A stretch of 64,000 nt of DNA from Chaetorhynchus papuensis (taxonomy: Eukaryota; Chordata; Aves; Passeriformes; Rhipiduridae), in assembly GCA_013396525.1 (NCBI GenBank), contig VWYX01000275.1:745613-809612 (forward strand), in the 5' to 3' direction. The notes under the pieces are model-generated. The model worked only from the letters and a program-made list of their open reading frames with translations. It was not told the origin of the DNA and ran no database searches. The first letter of the stretch is position 1. Every line of letters starts with the position of its first letter. The translations under genes and the position numbers were made by a program. Positions 53,403-64,000 of this stretch are shown here, one piece after another.

Positions 53403-56383
53403 TTTATTTTAGTATGTGAAGTTCACATCCAGACAAACAATCCAACTTCTCTAAAGTGTCTTTTTGGTCTAGGACTTTAAAGTTTTCTAACAGCAAGATT
53501 TGAGAGGAAAGCAAGTATTGCCGTTTTAATTAAACTTTATTCTGGTTTTCTCTGTTTTCAAAGGCAGAGAATTAGATAGTTGGGAAAGTGGATAGCAAGA
53601 AAAAGTGCTACAGTTTTATTACAGATTTTCCTTTTCAGAAGCTCAAGGTCCCACTATGGGACTTAGTGGTAGCCCTGAACTTTTGAGACATCATGTCTGT
53701 CACTTTTGCTTCCTGACCAGAGAATTGGAGATGGGGGGTGGAATTAAGAGAGGGTTATCCTAATATATGTGTCCCTGGGCATATTAGTACTTAGAAATGC
53801 ACATTATGTCTGTAGTTATATACAGAGGAAAGACTCTCCTTCCTGTAGAGTAACCTCATTTATAGGTTACAAACACTTCTTTGGGGCTATCCCAAATTTT
53901 TCTCCTTTCTTTGCTGCAGTGGGTAGTGTACTTTTGGAGATCTATGATTCTCTGAGACCTGTTGAGCTTTTTGTTGCATGAATTGCTGCTGAAGCCTTCC
54001 ACTGGAGGTGGGCTCTGTGCCATTCCCAACATGTATGTGAGACTCCTGGTGGGGGTTCATCTGCCAGGGGCAGCCATGGGGCTGGAAATCATCTTTCAGA
54101 GTCTCTGTTAAAGCTCTTCAGGCTCTTCGTATGTGTCCTGTATTCATGCTCATGTTCCCAGATGGGTTGATCCCTGTGGACAGCCATACATGCCAGCTAA
54201 GGCAGTAGTTAGACAGGAATTTTGTGGAATTAGAGCGAAACTGTATAAAAGGAGTCATACATAAGAAAAGATTTTTAAAAATGGCTAAGATGATTTGGGT
54301 GAGTCACTTTTTGGGCATCCAACTTGGACCATCTTGACGGATTTGATTTTCAGAGGATTACAGTAAAAACTATGAGCATCACAATGAACATGGATTTTAC
54401 TAAAACCTATTTTAATTGCAAATGCAGTAAAAACATATTTTTACATTACTTTTCTTGGAAACATTTCCCTGTATAAATGACAAGAGTGTCTATGTGTTTT
54501 TCTGGGTTTTGGAAACCCAAGAGCATAGTTTTATTTGTAATTGTCATCTTCAGTTAATTATAGCTCAATACATACTATACATAAACTATGTTACCTGTTA
54601 TACACATAGCCCAGAGCTCAGGTTGTCAGCTGGGGTAAGCACCACCACAGGCAGCATCTGCCAGGAAACTCTGGCCTCTCAGTTCAGATGTACACAAACA
54701 CAAAGAGCCAGCATGTGTGTGCATGCATCCCAGCCTACAGTGCACTCCTTCAGGGATGCACAGCACAAACATGCACAACACTAGCCAGTAATTTCCCAAC
54801 TGCAGCCAGACTCTCAGGGATGTACTCTGTGACAAAGGAGGAAGAGGGCACAAGGTATTTGAACACGTGTCAGTGTGTACTGGCACAAATTGGTTTCTGA
54901 ATGCTGGCAGGGACTGGGACAGCTGTGTAATGACACACAGCCACCGGAGCCTTTCTGATGTGTAGGGGTGGAGTCACACTCCAAGCTGAGTACATTCGAA
55001 TACACCCCCTGTGCTGGAGGTGTGTCTTAACCTGCGGTACAGGTTCTCCCTGTTATTGCTTGGAGTGTGTCCTTTTAAAAGGCTCTGACATGTACTTGTC
55101 TGCTGGGCTGTGACTAAAGAGCTATTTGTAACAATATTTATTCCAGCATTGTAAGCAGGAGCCTATTACTCATGCTTATGGAACACCGGGTTCAGGATGT
55201 CTTTCCTCCCATTCCGACTCACCCCTCCTCCCACCATCCTCAGCACTCCCACCCCCACCTCTCCCTCTTCCCCTTAAGAAAGTGCCAAACATGAAATGAC
55301 AGTGACCAATGTTGACTTAATGTGGATGTTTAATAATGAAAAAAGTGTGTCAGTTCCAGCGTTAGTTACAAATGGGAGAAAGTATATCGGGTGGCAGTCC
55401 TGTAATAATTTTACATCTATCATTCCTTCCTGATGCCTCACTGGCTGCCTGATGGATGGGGATAGCGGAGTTAACTCTTTAGAAACCTCGGTGATCCACT
55501 GAGCTGAAATGAATTTTGTCCCTGCTCTCCCCTTGGGAAGGAGGGGAATATTAAGAATCTCAAACCCGCAGATCCTGCTGCCTTTGAGAAATAAAACACT
55601 GGAGCTCACTTTACTAAACACATAAGGAGTAGTTGGTTTAACACATGGCATTTAAATTTTTCTTGCAGTAGAGAATTTTGCTTCAATAACTTTTTTTCCT
55701 TGTCCTAATGGTTAGATTTAAACCAGAAAGTCAAGAGAAAATTGCAGGACAGAAGGGCAGGCAGGAGAAGAAAAGAGAGGGGTTCGTAGAACAGACTAAC
55801 CCTGTGCTTGCTGCAGACACTGAGAGACTGAGTCAGACTAGATTAAGTTGTAATGATTGAAACTGGGACCTGGTGCAAGCCAGGCTTCCCAAACAGGAGA
55901 AACCCACTGACAGTAAGTCCAGAGGCACAGTATGACGTCATAAACCAAATCACTTTGCAAGAGTTGAAACCTGCCCATTTTCATAACCTCTGCAGTATTT
56001 TACTGGAAAAACACTTCAGCATTCTCAAGGACTAGCAGAGGCTGTGTCACCCATAGATACTACACACGTGCACACTTCTCCCTGCAAGTTCAGCAGACCT
56101 AATAGATATGTCCTGTATCCCACTCTATTCCTCACTGGCCTGTAAAACCTTAGAAAAGCTGATCAGTGTAATATTTTTGTTCTCTTCTTGCAGTGTGAGC
56201 AGAGATCTGTTTGGACTAATGGTTGTACAATGTGGGGACCAGGTTGTGTCTTGCAGACAACGAACTGTTAGAGTCCCACAGCACACGAGTTAATGTGTTA
56301 TCCTAGCAACTGTATACCCCCTCTTATTACGCCTCTCCCTACTCTCTTTCTAAGTTTGTTTCACAGAGGTTCTTTGCCAGCAG

Positions 56384-56416
56384 AAATTCTTGTATGGGGG
56401 CTGCATACAAGAATTT
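56384..56416. repeat. 13-bp perfect inverted repeat, 7-nt loop
   Basis: AAATTCTTGTATG (56384-56396) and CATACAAGAATTT (56404-56416) are exact reverse complements around the loop GGGGCTG. The stem is too short for a typical miRNA precursor, and it is not followed by a T run. It is possibly another small inverted-copy mutation scar. Confidence 0.9.
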
Positions 56417-58611
56417 GTTCATGCTATCAGCACAGAGCACAAAGTTTTCAAAATGTGTGACAAGTCAAGCAGGTATTATGTCATCACCCATCCATCACCC
56501 AGACGTCAGATTTCCAGTAACCCCAGTCAGCAGCCTCCACAGGATCATTCATGGTTAAGGAGTCCTGTTCAGCAGGGCTGCTGTACCCACTGCAATTTCT
56601 CCTGAAACTTTTCACAAATTTAATTAAAAAAAACACATGTAAGGCTTGCACACTGCAAAGATCAAAATTGGTTTTGCCCAGCACTAAGCAATAAACATTT
56701 TGATTTACTTCAGCTGAAAGTTTATCCATTTATTATCTGTTCCCCACTCCTCTCCCCCCCACTTTAATTTTTTTTTGCCATTTGCTTTGTGGAGCTTGTG
56801 TATATTTATATTTACAGCCTCTGCATTTAATGGCCACATGCCTTGTTTTCACAGATGGCCAGTGGAAGAACTCCCCTCCCCCCTTTTCCTTTAGTAAAGC
56901 CTGCCTTTGGTTTTGCTGCTTTTGTCACAGTGCCACTACTCTCAGTTAGCAAGTGCCTACGCACGGGAGAGAGAGAGATTCTGCAGTGAGGACTTTTTTT
57001 ATTCCCCCAAGGATTTTAGCTCTTTATTTTAAAACATTTTTTTTTTCTCCTCATGGTTGACTGTCATTTATTAAATGCCCAGATCCATTTTCCAAAGACA
57101 AGATTAAGTATGGGTATTTATGTGTGTCTTTAGTCCCTTGTGATGGCAGGGCTGCATGGGCAGGGTTAGCTAATAAAAAATGAAGCCTATCGAGGGAGGG
57201 ACAGATTCTGCCCACAGATGTGTGTTTGTGAAACTCCAGTTGAAGTTAAGGAGAACAGCAGGCAGAGAGGCAAGGGAAGAACCCGAGACCCTAGTAGCTG
57301 CTGAAGTCCAAATGGGAATTAAGACTTGGTTCATTCCAAAGGTGGAGACTGGAAACATTCACAGCCTAGTGTGGACCAGGGAGGACTGCAGCTGTTTATA
57401 TTGTAGTGGAAGTTTTATGAAACCCAATAAAGATGGATCAACTTCCTCCTTAAAAAATAACATACAAGTGATGTGGAGTTTTTGTTATGACTTTTGAGCT
57501 TTTTGAGTCCTTGGGTTTAAGGTCTAACCTGTGCCCCACAGCCATGAGAGCTTATTACTTCCTGAGATTTTTAAATTATTTTTATATAATCACATGTCTC
57601 AAATCGCTGGGGCTTCCAGCACATTCATGGACTCCAGCATTAGTGCAGTACCTTTCTTCAGTGTAATAGAGGCTGGGCCTGTTTCTTTTGTGAATTGTGT
57701 CTATTTTGGGCTCCTGAGGGATCAGCCTGACCTGTTCTGCAGGGCTGGAAGAAGTGTAAGCAAAGGTATATCAGCCTTCATAATTTGAATACCTGCTAGG
57801 GAAAAATGGGAAAAAAAATAGTCTGCAATGACTGTATTGCTGCTATGCAGTTGAGTCACCCATTGTTTATTAAACAATTGCCAGGAAAGCAGAGACTGTG
57901 TTCTTGCTTTCTGTTTGCATGCATGCAGACCCTCCTTCCCAGGAAATCCTGCGTGGGTTGTGATTTTCCTCTCGTTCATTTTTGGTGTGCCACCTCTCTC
58001 CCCCAGTTAACGTTTTCTTTCCACACTGTTGAGATGTACCAGCTTTCTGACTCACTGTGAAGTCCCTGATTAAAATTTACATGGCACATTTCATCCAGGG
58101 ACCTCAAAACTCACAATGGTGGGAAAGCATCACTATCTCCATCCTGTGGAGTTCAGGAAATTAAGGTGCAGCGACTGAACAATTCACAGAGAGTTACAGG
58201 CTGTGTCAGCCCAGGAAGCAGTCTGGATGAGAAACTGGGTCATGGAACTCTTAACCTATTTGCAGTCAGCAGATTACAGCTGGATCTGGTTGAGGTCAAC
58301 TGTGCCGGTGCTGTAACAACTTTCCTGAGAAGGAAACAGCATCTCATCATTCTGCTTTGATTTCCTTTTCCTTTTTATTCCTTCTTCAAAATGATGGGCT
58401 GGGCCAGTCCTATATGCATTTTCATGTAAAAGTCCTGACTTGCGCTATCTCTCAGAGATCATAACCAAAGAAAAGCAGGACCTCAGTGTCCTCTAGAATT
58501 GCTACTTCCCATCAGTTCATTTCCAAGATAAATAATGCATTTTATGAAGGAAGTAATTCTTTCTCAAATACAGAATTTAAAACAAAAACAAAAACAAAAA
58601 GAAACCCACCT

Positions 58612-58654
58612 CCCCCCCCCCCCCCCCAAAAAAAAAAAAAAAAAAAAAAAAAAA
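58612..58654. repeat. C16-A27 homopolymer junction
   Basis: Sixteen Cs (58612-58627) run directly into twenty-seven As (58628-58654), preceded by an (AAAAAC)n patch. On the minus strand this is T27 then G16, capable of G-quadruplex formation. The open frames here (poly-Pro/Lys one way, poly-Phe/Gly the other) are artefacts of the repeat. Such tracts are also prone to sequencing-length error. Confidence 0.9.
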
Positions 58655-60881
58655 CAAGAAAAAACACCTTAGGGGCCTGACCCTTACCAAGTTATTGAGG
58701 ATTTTCCTCTTTATGTCAGTGGACTCTGTCATGCCTTCAGTGCTTTTAAAGTTACTGACTTGAGAACCCTTAGAAACCAAAACCCTGTGTCCACAATGCA
58801 CAACAAAGAAAATGACTGTATAAGTTTCAGTAAATTCTTTGTGTGAATTGGTGTCTGTTCCTGAGAGATGAGTAATTAAATGTCTAAGTCTTCTTTGTCA
58901 CTCTGATCTTTTCCCTATAACACCTCATAAGGAACCTCTCTACTGAGTCTGTATAACACTTCATGTAGATTACAAATCAGATGCAATGATTTCTAGGCAG
59001 TATTAAAGCAATATGGATTTTAATATGTACTGTAAACCAAAAGATACGGTTCCTCTACCAAGTGATGTAGTCCCAACTTAGACTGCCTGTCATAATTTTG
59101 AAAGAAGTACCATAGAATCAGGAACAGCCACAAATAAAGAATGTTTTCTTATTTTCTTGCTTCTAATGCTGCTTTTAGATTCTGTGGGTGGATTATTCCA
59201 TGAAAAATAAGAGATCTCGGATAAGCAAGATTGAAAGAGCTGAGGGGGTGGTAAATACATTGTTTCTTCATACTCAACTTTGATGCAACAACAACAAAAA
59301 AAATCTCCCAAATGATAACTTGCTGTGACATTATAAATAATCTTTCATCTTCTTTGGTGGTCCACAGAGTTTATATAGTTGGAAGGCTAAAACCCTTCTT
59401 TGTTGTTTCTTGCCTTTTCATTAGTACAGTAGAAAACTATAAAATTGTGCAGCCAAAAGGGGTTTAACAATTACTGAGTCAACATTTGAAAGTCTTGCTC
59501 TATTTTATCATTTATGCTTGTACTTTTTATGAGTTTTACAGCCCTGCAAGCATTACTTAAGCAAGGTCCATTGCAATGGTGGATCTATAACTGCTTTTTT
59601 TTTATTTTGCTTTCCTTGGTACCATGTGCCATCAGCAAGAGTCGCAATTCCACACTCATAAAGAAATTACAAGCTTGAGATGGTAATTTTTTGGTAAGAT
59701 TCAGGGGTGCTAGTTTTAGTTACTAAAACATTCAGCAGTCTTACTAAGGAACCTTTGGCAAGTCCCATAATGTGTGACTCAGTTTCCCTTCTGGTAAACA
59801 GAGTTAATAATCCTGCCTTTCTTTATGAAATGTTGTGGGTAATTCACTGATGAGTGAAGAACACTTGGGCGAGGTGACACAAAAAAACCCGAATCTAAGT
59901 CAAAGATCCCTCTGAAAACAGCTGGAAATTCTCTTACAGCAGTTAAAGGTGTAACAGCATCTGGGCGATAACAGGGTTTGGACTGGGGCATAGACAGCAT
60001 GCACAGTAGCTGTTTTGAAGTACCATGACATTAATTTGCAGGAGTAGAGTCTGGAATGCAAGTAATTCATCATGTACAAACCTCCGGGCACAGCTCTCAC
60101 TATTGCTAGTTGTTCCCCTAAGTTCTTCCAGCTGTCTGTCATCCGTAATGCCTGCCTACCTCATTTTTTCCACATTTGGTAAGACTGTGGATGAAGGTTT
60201 TAGAACTCAGCCTATTCTGATGTTTGTTATTACAAGAGGCAGAGGGATTGCACAGAAAGATTACTTTCGCAAAGTCTTCACTCGTCTTAGATGGAGCCTA
60301 AGTCTTTACCTTCTTGGAGAGCTAAGGAAAATACCACAGGGTTGAATGGATAACACCTGGTGCCACCAGCATGTCTGATAATTAAGTATGTTTTTCTGTC
60401 ATAAACTGAACTTATATTTTGTGCGATCATAGCAACTAATCTGCCCAAAACTTTTAAGATTTGGTGTATATCAACCAAGGTATGTATTGGAAGGGTTGAT
60501 ATTTACAGGCCCTTGCTGGGGAAGGAGATGTGCCTCAGCACCACAGACCGTATCAGATGCTGTCACTGGTCCTGCTCAGCAATCTAAGATAAAAACTACC
60601 TCCTCAAAACTCAAATCTATTTGAAAATACCACCTTTAGCATTTAGATATGGGAAAATAGCTGGACAAACTGTAGTTGGAGGGGAAAGGAAGAAATGAGA
60701 CATGCAAAAGGACAATAGCGGGCAACTATCTGTTTCTTTTTAATGTTTTCACACTGAGCAAAGGTAGCAGGTTGTGTACACCAATGTGTGTGGAATTCTT
60801 AGGTGCAAGAAATGATCAGCAAGTTTCTCCTTGCAGTCCATAGGTAACTGTGTTTGGCTCTCTCCAACTTTTTTTTGCCTG

Positions 60882-60910
60882 TTCATATCCCAGTTCCCTT
60901 GGGATATGAA
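60882..60910. repeat. 11-bp perfect inverted repeat, 7-nt loop
   Basis: TTCATATCCCA (60882-60892) and TGGGATATGAA (60900-60910) pair exactly around GTTCCCT. It is a small hairpin of unknown meaning. Confidence 0.85.
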
Positions 60911-62510
60911 AAGCAGAAATGTGAAGTGATGTTCCTGAACACTTCTCCTCTGGAATCCTACACTGGCTGTTTCTCTGCAGGCATCAAAATTGGGAGAAGT
61001 ATTCCTGTCAGGGAAAATGGGAGTAGGGTGAGGGGAGCAACAAAGTGGAGAGTGGACTGCTTCAGTAAAAGTGCTAACCTTGAATTATGCAATCGGAAAA
61101 ACAGCTCTTGCCAAAATGCAACGCCAACAGAGTTCAGAGTGCCGGTAGAGTTTGCCAAATACCCCAGCCAAAAGGATGTCTCAGTGAGGGGGAGGAGGGA
61201 TGCACTGCCATATGCCCAGCATTCACGGTATTCTGGAAGGACTGTGAAGTCCTTCAGGAGTGGAGGTGTGTAAATGGTCTCAGGTGCACCCTGAACGCTG
61301 GTACTATGAACCAGTACAAAATGGGAGCAGTGAGGGCAGAGGGCAGTAGGCAAATCTATCAGGATGTTTTTATTTCTCAAACCTTCCAAGGTTTTGCTTC
61401 ACTTTTATGTAGTAGTGGGAGGAGTTCTGGCAAACAGGATCAGGCTGTTCTACATATGTTTTGACTCTTCTTGTTTTATGTTTCTTCTATGAAAGAGACT
61501 GCAACCAAGTTCTTGTCATTTTTAGATCAATGTTTTGTTAAACTATGACAGCTATCCATGACGGAGAGCCAACTAACTTTTGCAGCTGACCACAAAACTG
61601 AGTCTGACTTGTGGTGCTTAGTCATTTTTTATATTTTTTTTTACATGACACATTCCATGTGTGTTATGCGTTTTTGTTCTTTTAAATATAATTAGAGCAT
61701 TTCTAGGAGTTGCGGTACAAATTAGTCTTTTTTGACTGGTTAATTTCTTTGATTAATAAAGTTTTTAAAACTTCTCATCACATTGTGGCTATTGATGAAT
61801 CTCTCTGGTTATACTTTAAACAATTGGGCTATTGTAGGATTGAATGCTCTCTACAGTATTATCTTCTCTGGTCTGCCCATTGGAATTCTGAATGATCCAG
61901 TCAACAGAGCGCTTGCTGCCCTTGCGGGGAGTCTCTCCTACAATCCAATAGAAATGATGATTAGGAAGCCCTTCATAAAGAAATAAGATATTTGTAACAT
62001 GTCTTTCAGCCTTCTGAGGTCTGATACAAAATTCAGAAATTTGGAATCACTTCATGTTTAGTAAGGGATGGCTGTGTTTCTTCTCCTGGAAGGGCAGGAG
62101 TGCTCCTTGCTATTTATTTTTTCTGCTTTGTGCTCTCTGATTTTTAGCAGGTCTCACAAGCAATTCTTCACACCTCTTTCCTCAGTTTGGATCAACCTTG
62201 TTCCTAGCAATAGTAGTTCTAGGCTGCAGTAGATGCCACCTGGCATTTTTCATAGGATGAATAGCATTTCATTCCTGAAACAAAGGGATGTTCTGCTGGA
62301 CCCAGGATGCTTGTAACCCACCTGTTATCACTGAGTGCGGCCTCATCTTGCTACTGTTTACATAGCTAATCCAGCACAGCGGAGTGATGGCAGTTTTGGG
62401 AATGTGTAATTCGTTTTTGAATTATGATAATGATGATAAATAGATCCTGGTTTTGTATAAACTTCAAATCATTGTGGATTTCTTGTCTGAAGTTAGATGT
62501 CCCTGTCTGT

Positions 62511-62597
62511 TGTGGGTTGGGGGGGGTGTGGTGGAACTGGCTGATCTTTAAGGTCCGTTCCAACCCAAACCTTTCTATGATTCTATGATTCTGTGAG
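62511..62597 (+). mobile_element. CR1 LINE 3'-end fragment
   Basis: The sense-orientation CR1 tail is seen: GGTGGAACTGGCTGATCTTT, AAGGTCCGTTCCAACCCAAA, then ATTCTATG-type octamers ending in ATTCTGTGA. It is about 85 bp, truncated at its 5' side. The left limit is approximate. Confidence 0.92.
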
Positions 62598-63040
62598 AGG
62601 AGGCTGGAATAGCAATATCAGCAGGTTGCCAGTTTGTTGGGGGTCAGAGAAGAAAAAAACTACTTTGTTTCTTTGGAGGTTCCATAAATTCTTGCCCATA
62701 AACTGAAAGACTCTGTAGAAAAGGTAAGTAGGTGCTTCCATCACAAGAAAAGCAGTAAGTCATCGACTGAATGCTTTCAAGCAAAACAACATGGGAATGC
62801 TGCTTAGTCCCTTTCAAGTATTTAGTGATTGTTAAAGTGTTTCTCTATGTCAGGATTGGGGAAAATCAGGTGCTGTGTGTTTAATGGGAAGAGCATAGGA
62901 CAGGAAATCACAACGCTGCTGACCTACAGTCAGACTTTTGCTTCTTGCCAGGGTGTTGCTGATCTCTTTCTGCTCTCCTAATACTGTTTTGTTTGGGTTT
63001 TTGAGGGGGGCAGTTGGGTGGTCTGTTTTTTTTTAATGGC

Positions 63041-63420
63041 TTGAGTTGGAAGGTATCTTAAAGATCATAGGCCACCAAACCCCCTGCCATGGGCAGGGAC
63101 ACCTTCCACTAGACCAGGTTGCTCAGAACCCCATCCAGCCTGGCCTTGAACACTTCCAGGAATGGGACATCCATAACTTCTCTGGGCAGCCAGACCCAGA
63201 GCCTCACCATCCTCCCAGCAGAGAATTTGTCCCTAACATTTAATCTAAACCTACTGCCTTTCAGTGTGAAGCCATTGCCCCTTGTCCTGTCACTCCAGGC
63301 CCTTGTAAATAGTCTCTCTCCATCTTTCTTGCCGGCTCCCTTCAGGTATTGAAAGGCCACAATTAGATCGCAGTAAAACCTTTTCTTTTCCAGGCTGAAC
63401 AATCCCAACTCTCATAGCCT
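63041..63420 (-). mobile_element. CR1 LINE fragment lacking its 3' octamers
   Basis: Antisense CR1 text runs from TTGAGTTGGAAGG through CCCCCTGCCATGGGCAGGGA, CCAGCCTGGCCTTGAACACT, CCCCTTGTCCTGTC and CAGGCTGAACAATCCCAACT. The terminal ATTCTATG octamers expected at the left end are missing; instead a T-rich run (63026-63034) sits nearby. Overlapping open frames in both directions belong to the repeat. It faces the sense CR1 tail about 440 bp to the left. Confidence 0.92.
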
Positions 63421-64000
63421 CATAGCGAAATACTGTTTCAGAGGCTCAGGCAAGGGCAGGCCTTAGACTTATTATTCCCTTTGTGCTTTTTAGACTTAAA
63501 ACATTTCTGAACATTAACACAGAAAAGTACAGCTGGCTGTTTTGATCTTCTTTTTCAAGAGCAATGTCATGCAGTTCTTTTTATGCTGCCATTTTATCGT
63601 TGCTGGTTGAATTACACATTTAAGTAGCAAGGAGTAAAGTGTCACCATGTTAAAAGGGTGGTTTCAGCGCTCATCATGTTCCAGTTCTCCGAAGAGCCAC
63701 CTCCATGTGCGGGGCTGCACAGAGCAGCCCGGGAGCTCCATGCTCATCTGGCATTCCTTCACGGCCCCTCTTCCATCACACCTTTTCTCCCTCACTTCAT
63801 CCAGCATGGCTGTACCTCAAAATGTAAAACTCTGCCCAAGGTGGATTGCGGCAGAGCATCTGTAGGAGGGTTAAGTCAGGCTCTGATGAACGAGCCATAC
63901 CTGGAGTATGCCTTGCTGATAGCATTCTGAAGTATCCACTGACCTCAGGACTCAATCAGATCATGTCAGCAGAGTGTGCTTGGGAATGGAACTGCCTCCA

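Larger units (their letters stand above)
50802..64000 (+). other. SOX5: SOX5 intron after exon C, 5' portion (continues beyond window)
   Basis: Starts with GTGAGT. No downstream SOX5 exon (linker before the HMG box, or the HMG box itself) is recognisable, so the intron is at least 13.2 kb. It holds three CR1 fragments, a C16A27 homopolymer junction, two short perfect hairpins and pyrimidine-rich patches (near 52.59-52.63, 55.20-55.28 and 56.74-56.77 kb). Intervals near 52.7-53.06 kb and 55.27-55.50 kb look free of simple repeats and are possible conserved elements. The remainder shows nothing I can name. Confidence 0.85.

Noticed and set aside
60854..61389. Overlapping 139-aa (+) and 143-aa (-) open frames
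   Set aside because: Mutually overlapping frames on opposite strands without domain signatures or exon boundaries. Neither is supportable.
50802..64000. Search for the next SOX5 exon and the HMG box
   Set aside because: No sequence resembling the EKTTLES linker or the RPMNAFMVW HMG core was found, so these exons should lie beyond the window.

Overview
The window is a piece of a vertebrate nuclear genome, most likely a bird. Two observations point there. The only interspersed repeats I can recognise are CR1-type LINE fragments with the (ATTCTRTG)n-style 3' end typical of sauropsids, about 1.1 kb in 64 kb. The rest is almost free of repeats, with long AT-rich introns. I cannot name the species from sequence alone.

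The only gene I can support is SOX5, read on the + strand. Three consecutive internal coding exons are visible: 24565-24711, 45806-45983 and 50656-50801, the last with an alternative upstream acceptor at 50629. Together they encode roughly residues 340-496 of the long isoform (L-SOX5), counted by my own alignment to the family from memory. This stretch lies between the N-terminal coiled coil/Q-box and the HMG box. It holds the PLNLS motif, which in SOX6 is a CtBP-binding site, a Ser/Pro-rich linker and the second coiled coil. Upstream coding exons and the HMG-box exons are outside the window. All splice phases agree: 0-0, 0-1 and 1-0.

Layout: 1-24564 is the 3' part of a large intron, with a minus-strand CR1 at 7636-8188 and a few short tandem duplications. 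Then come exon A, a 21.1-kb intron, exon B, a 4.6-kb intron, exon C, and the 5' part of a further intron of at least 13.2 kb carrying three CR1 fragments. No tRNA, rRNA, CRISPR, complete mobile element or second protein-coding gene was recognised. The many other open frames are short, lack family similarity and look like chance.

The most interesting signals are these. (1) A near-perfect 45-bp inverted repeat with a 5-nt loop at 44446-44542 lies inside the transcribed SOX5 intron. (2) Exon C has an in-frame upstream splice acceptor that would add nine residues beginning DILSS, aligning without gaps with the SOX6 paralogue, so it looks like an ancestral coding segment that is now optional. (3) Exon A has a NAGNAG tandem acceptor and a weak donor and is a frame-neutral cassette. 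(4) Several motif clusters in the introns are candidate enhancers.
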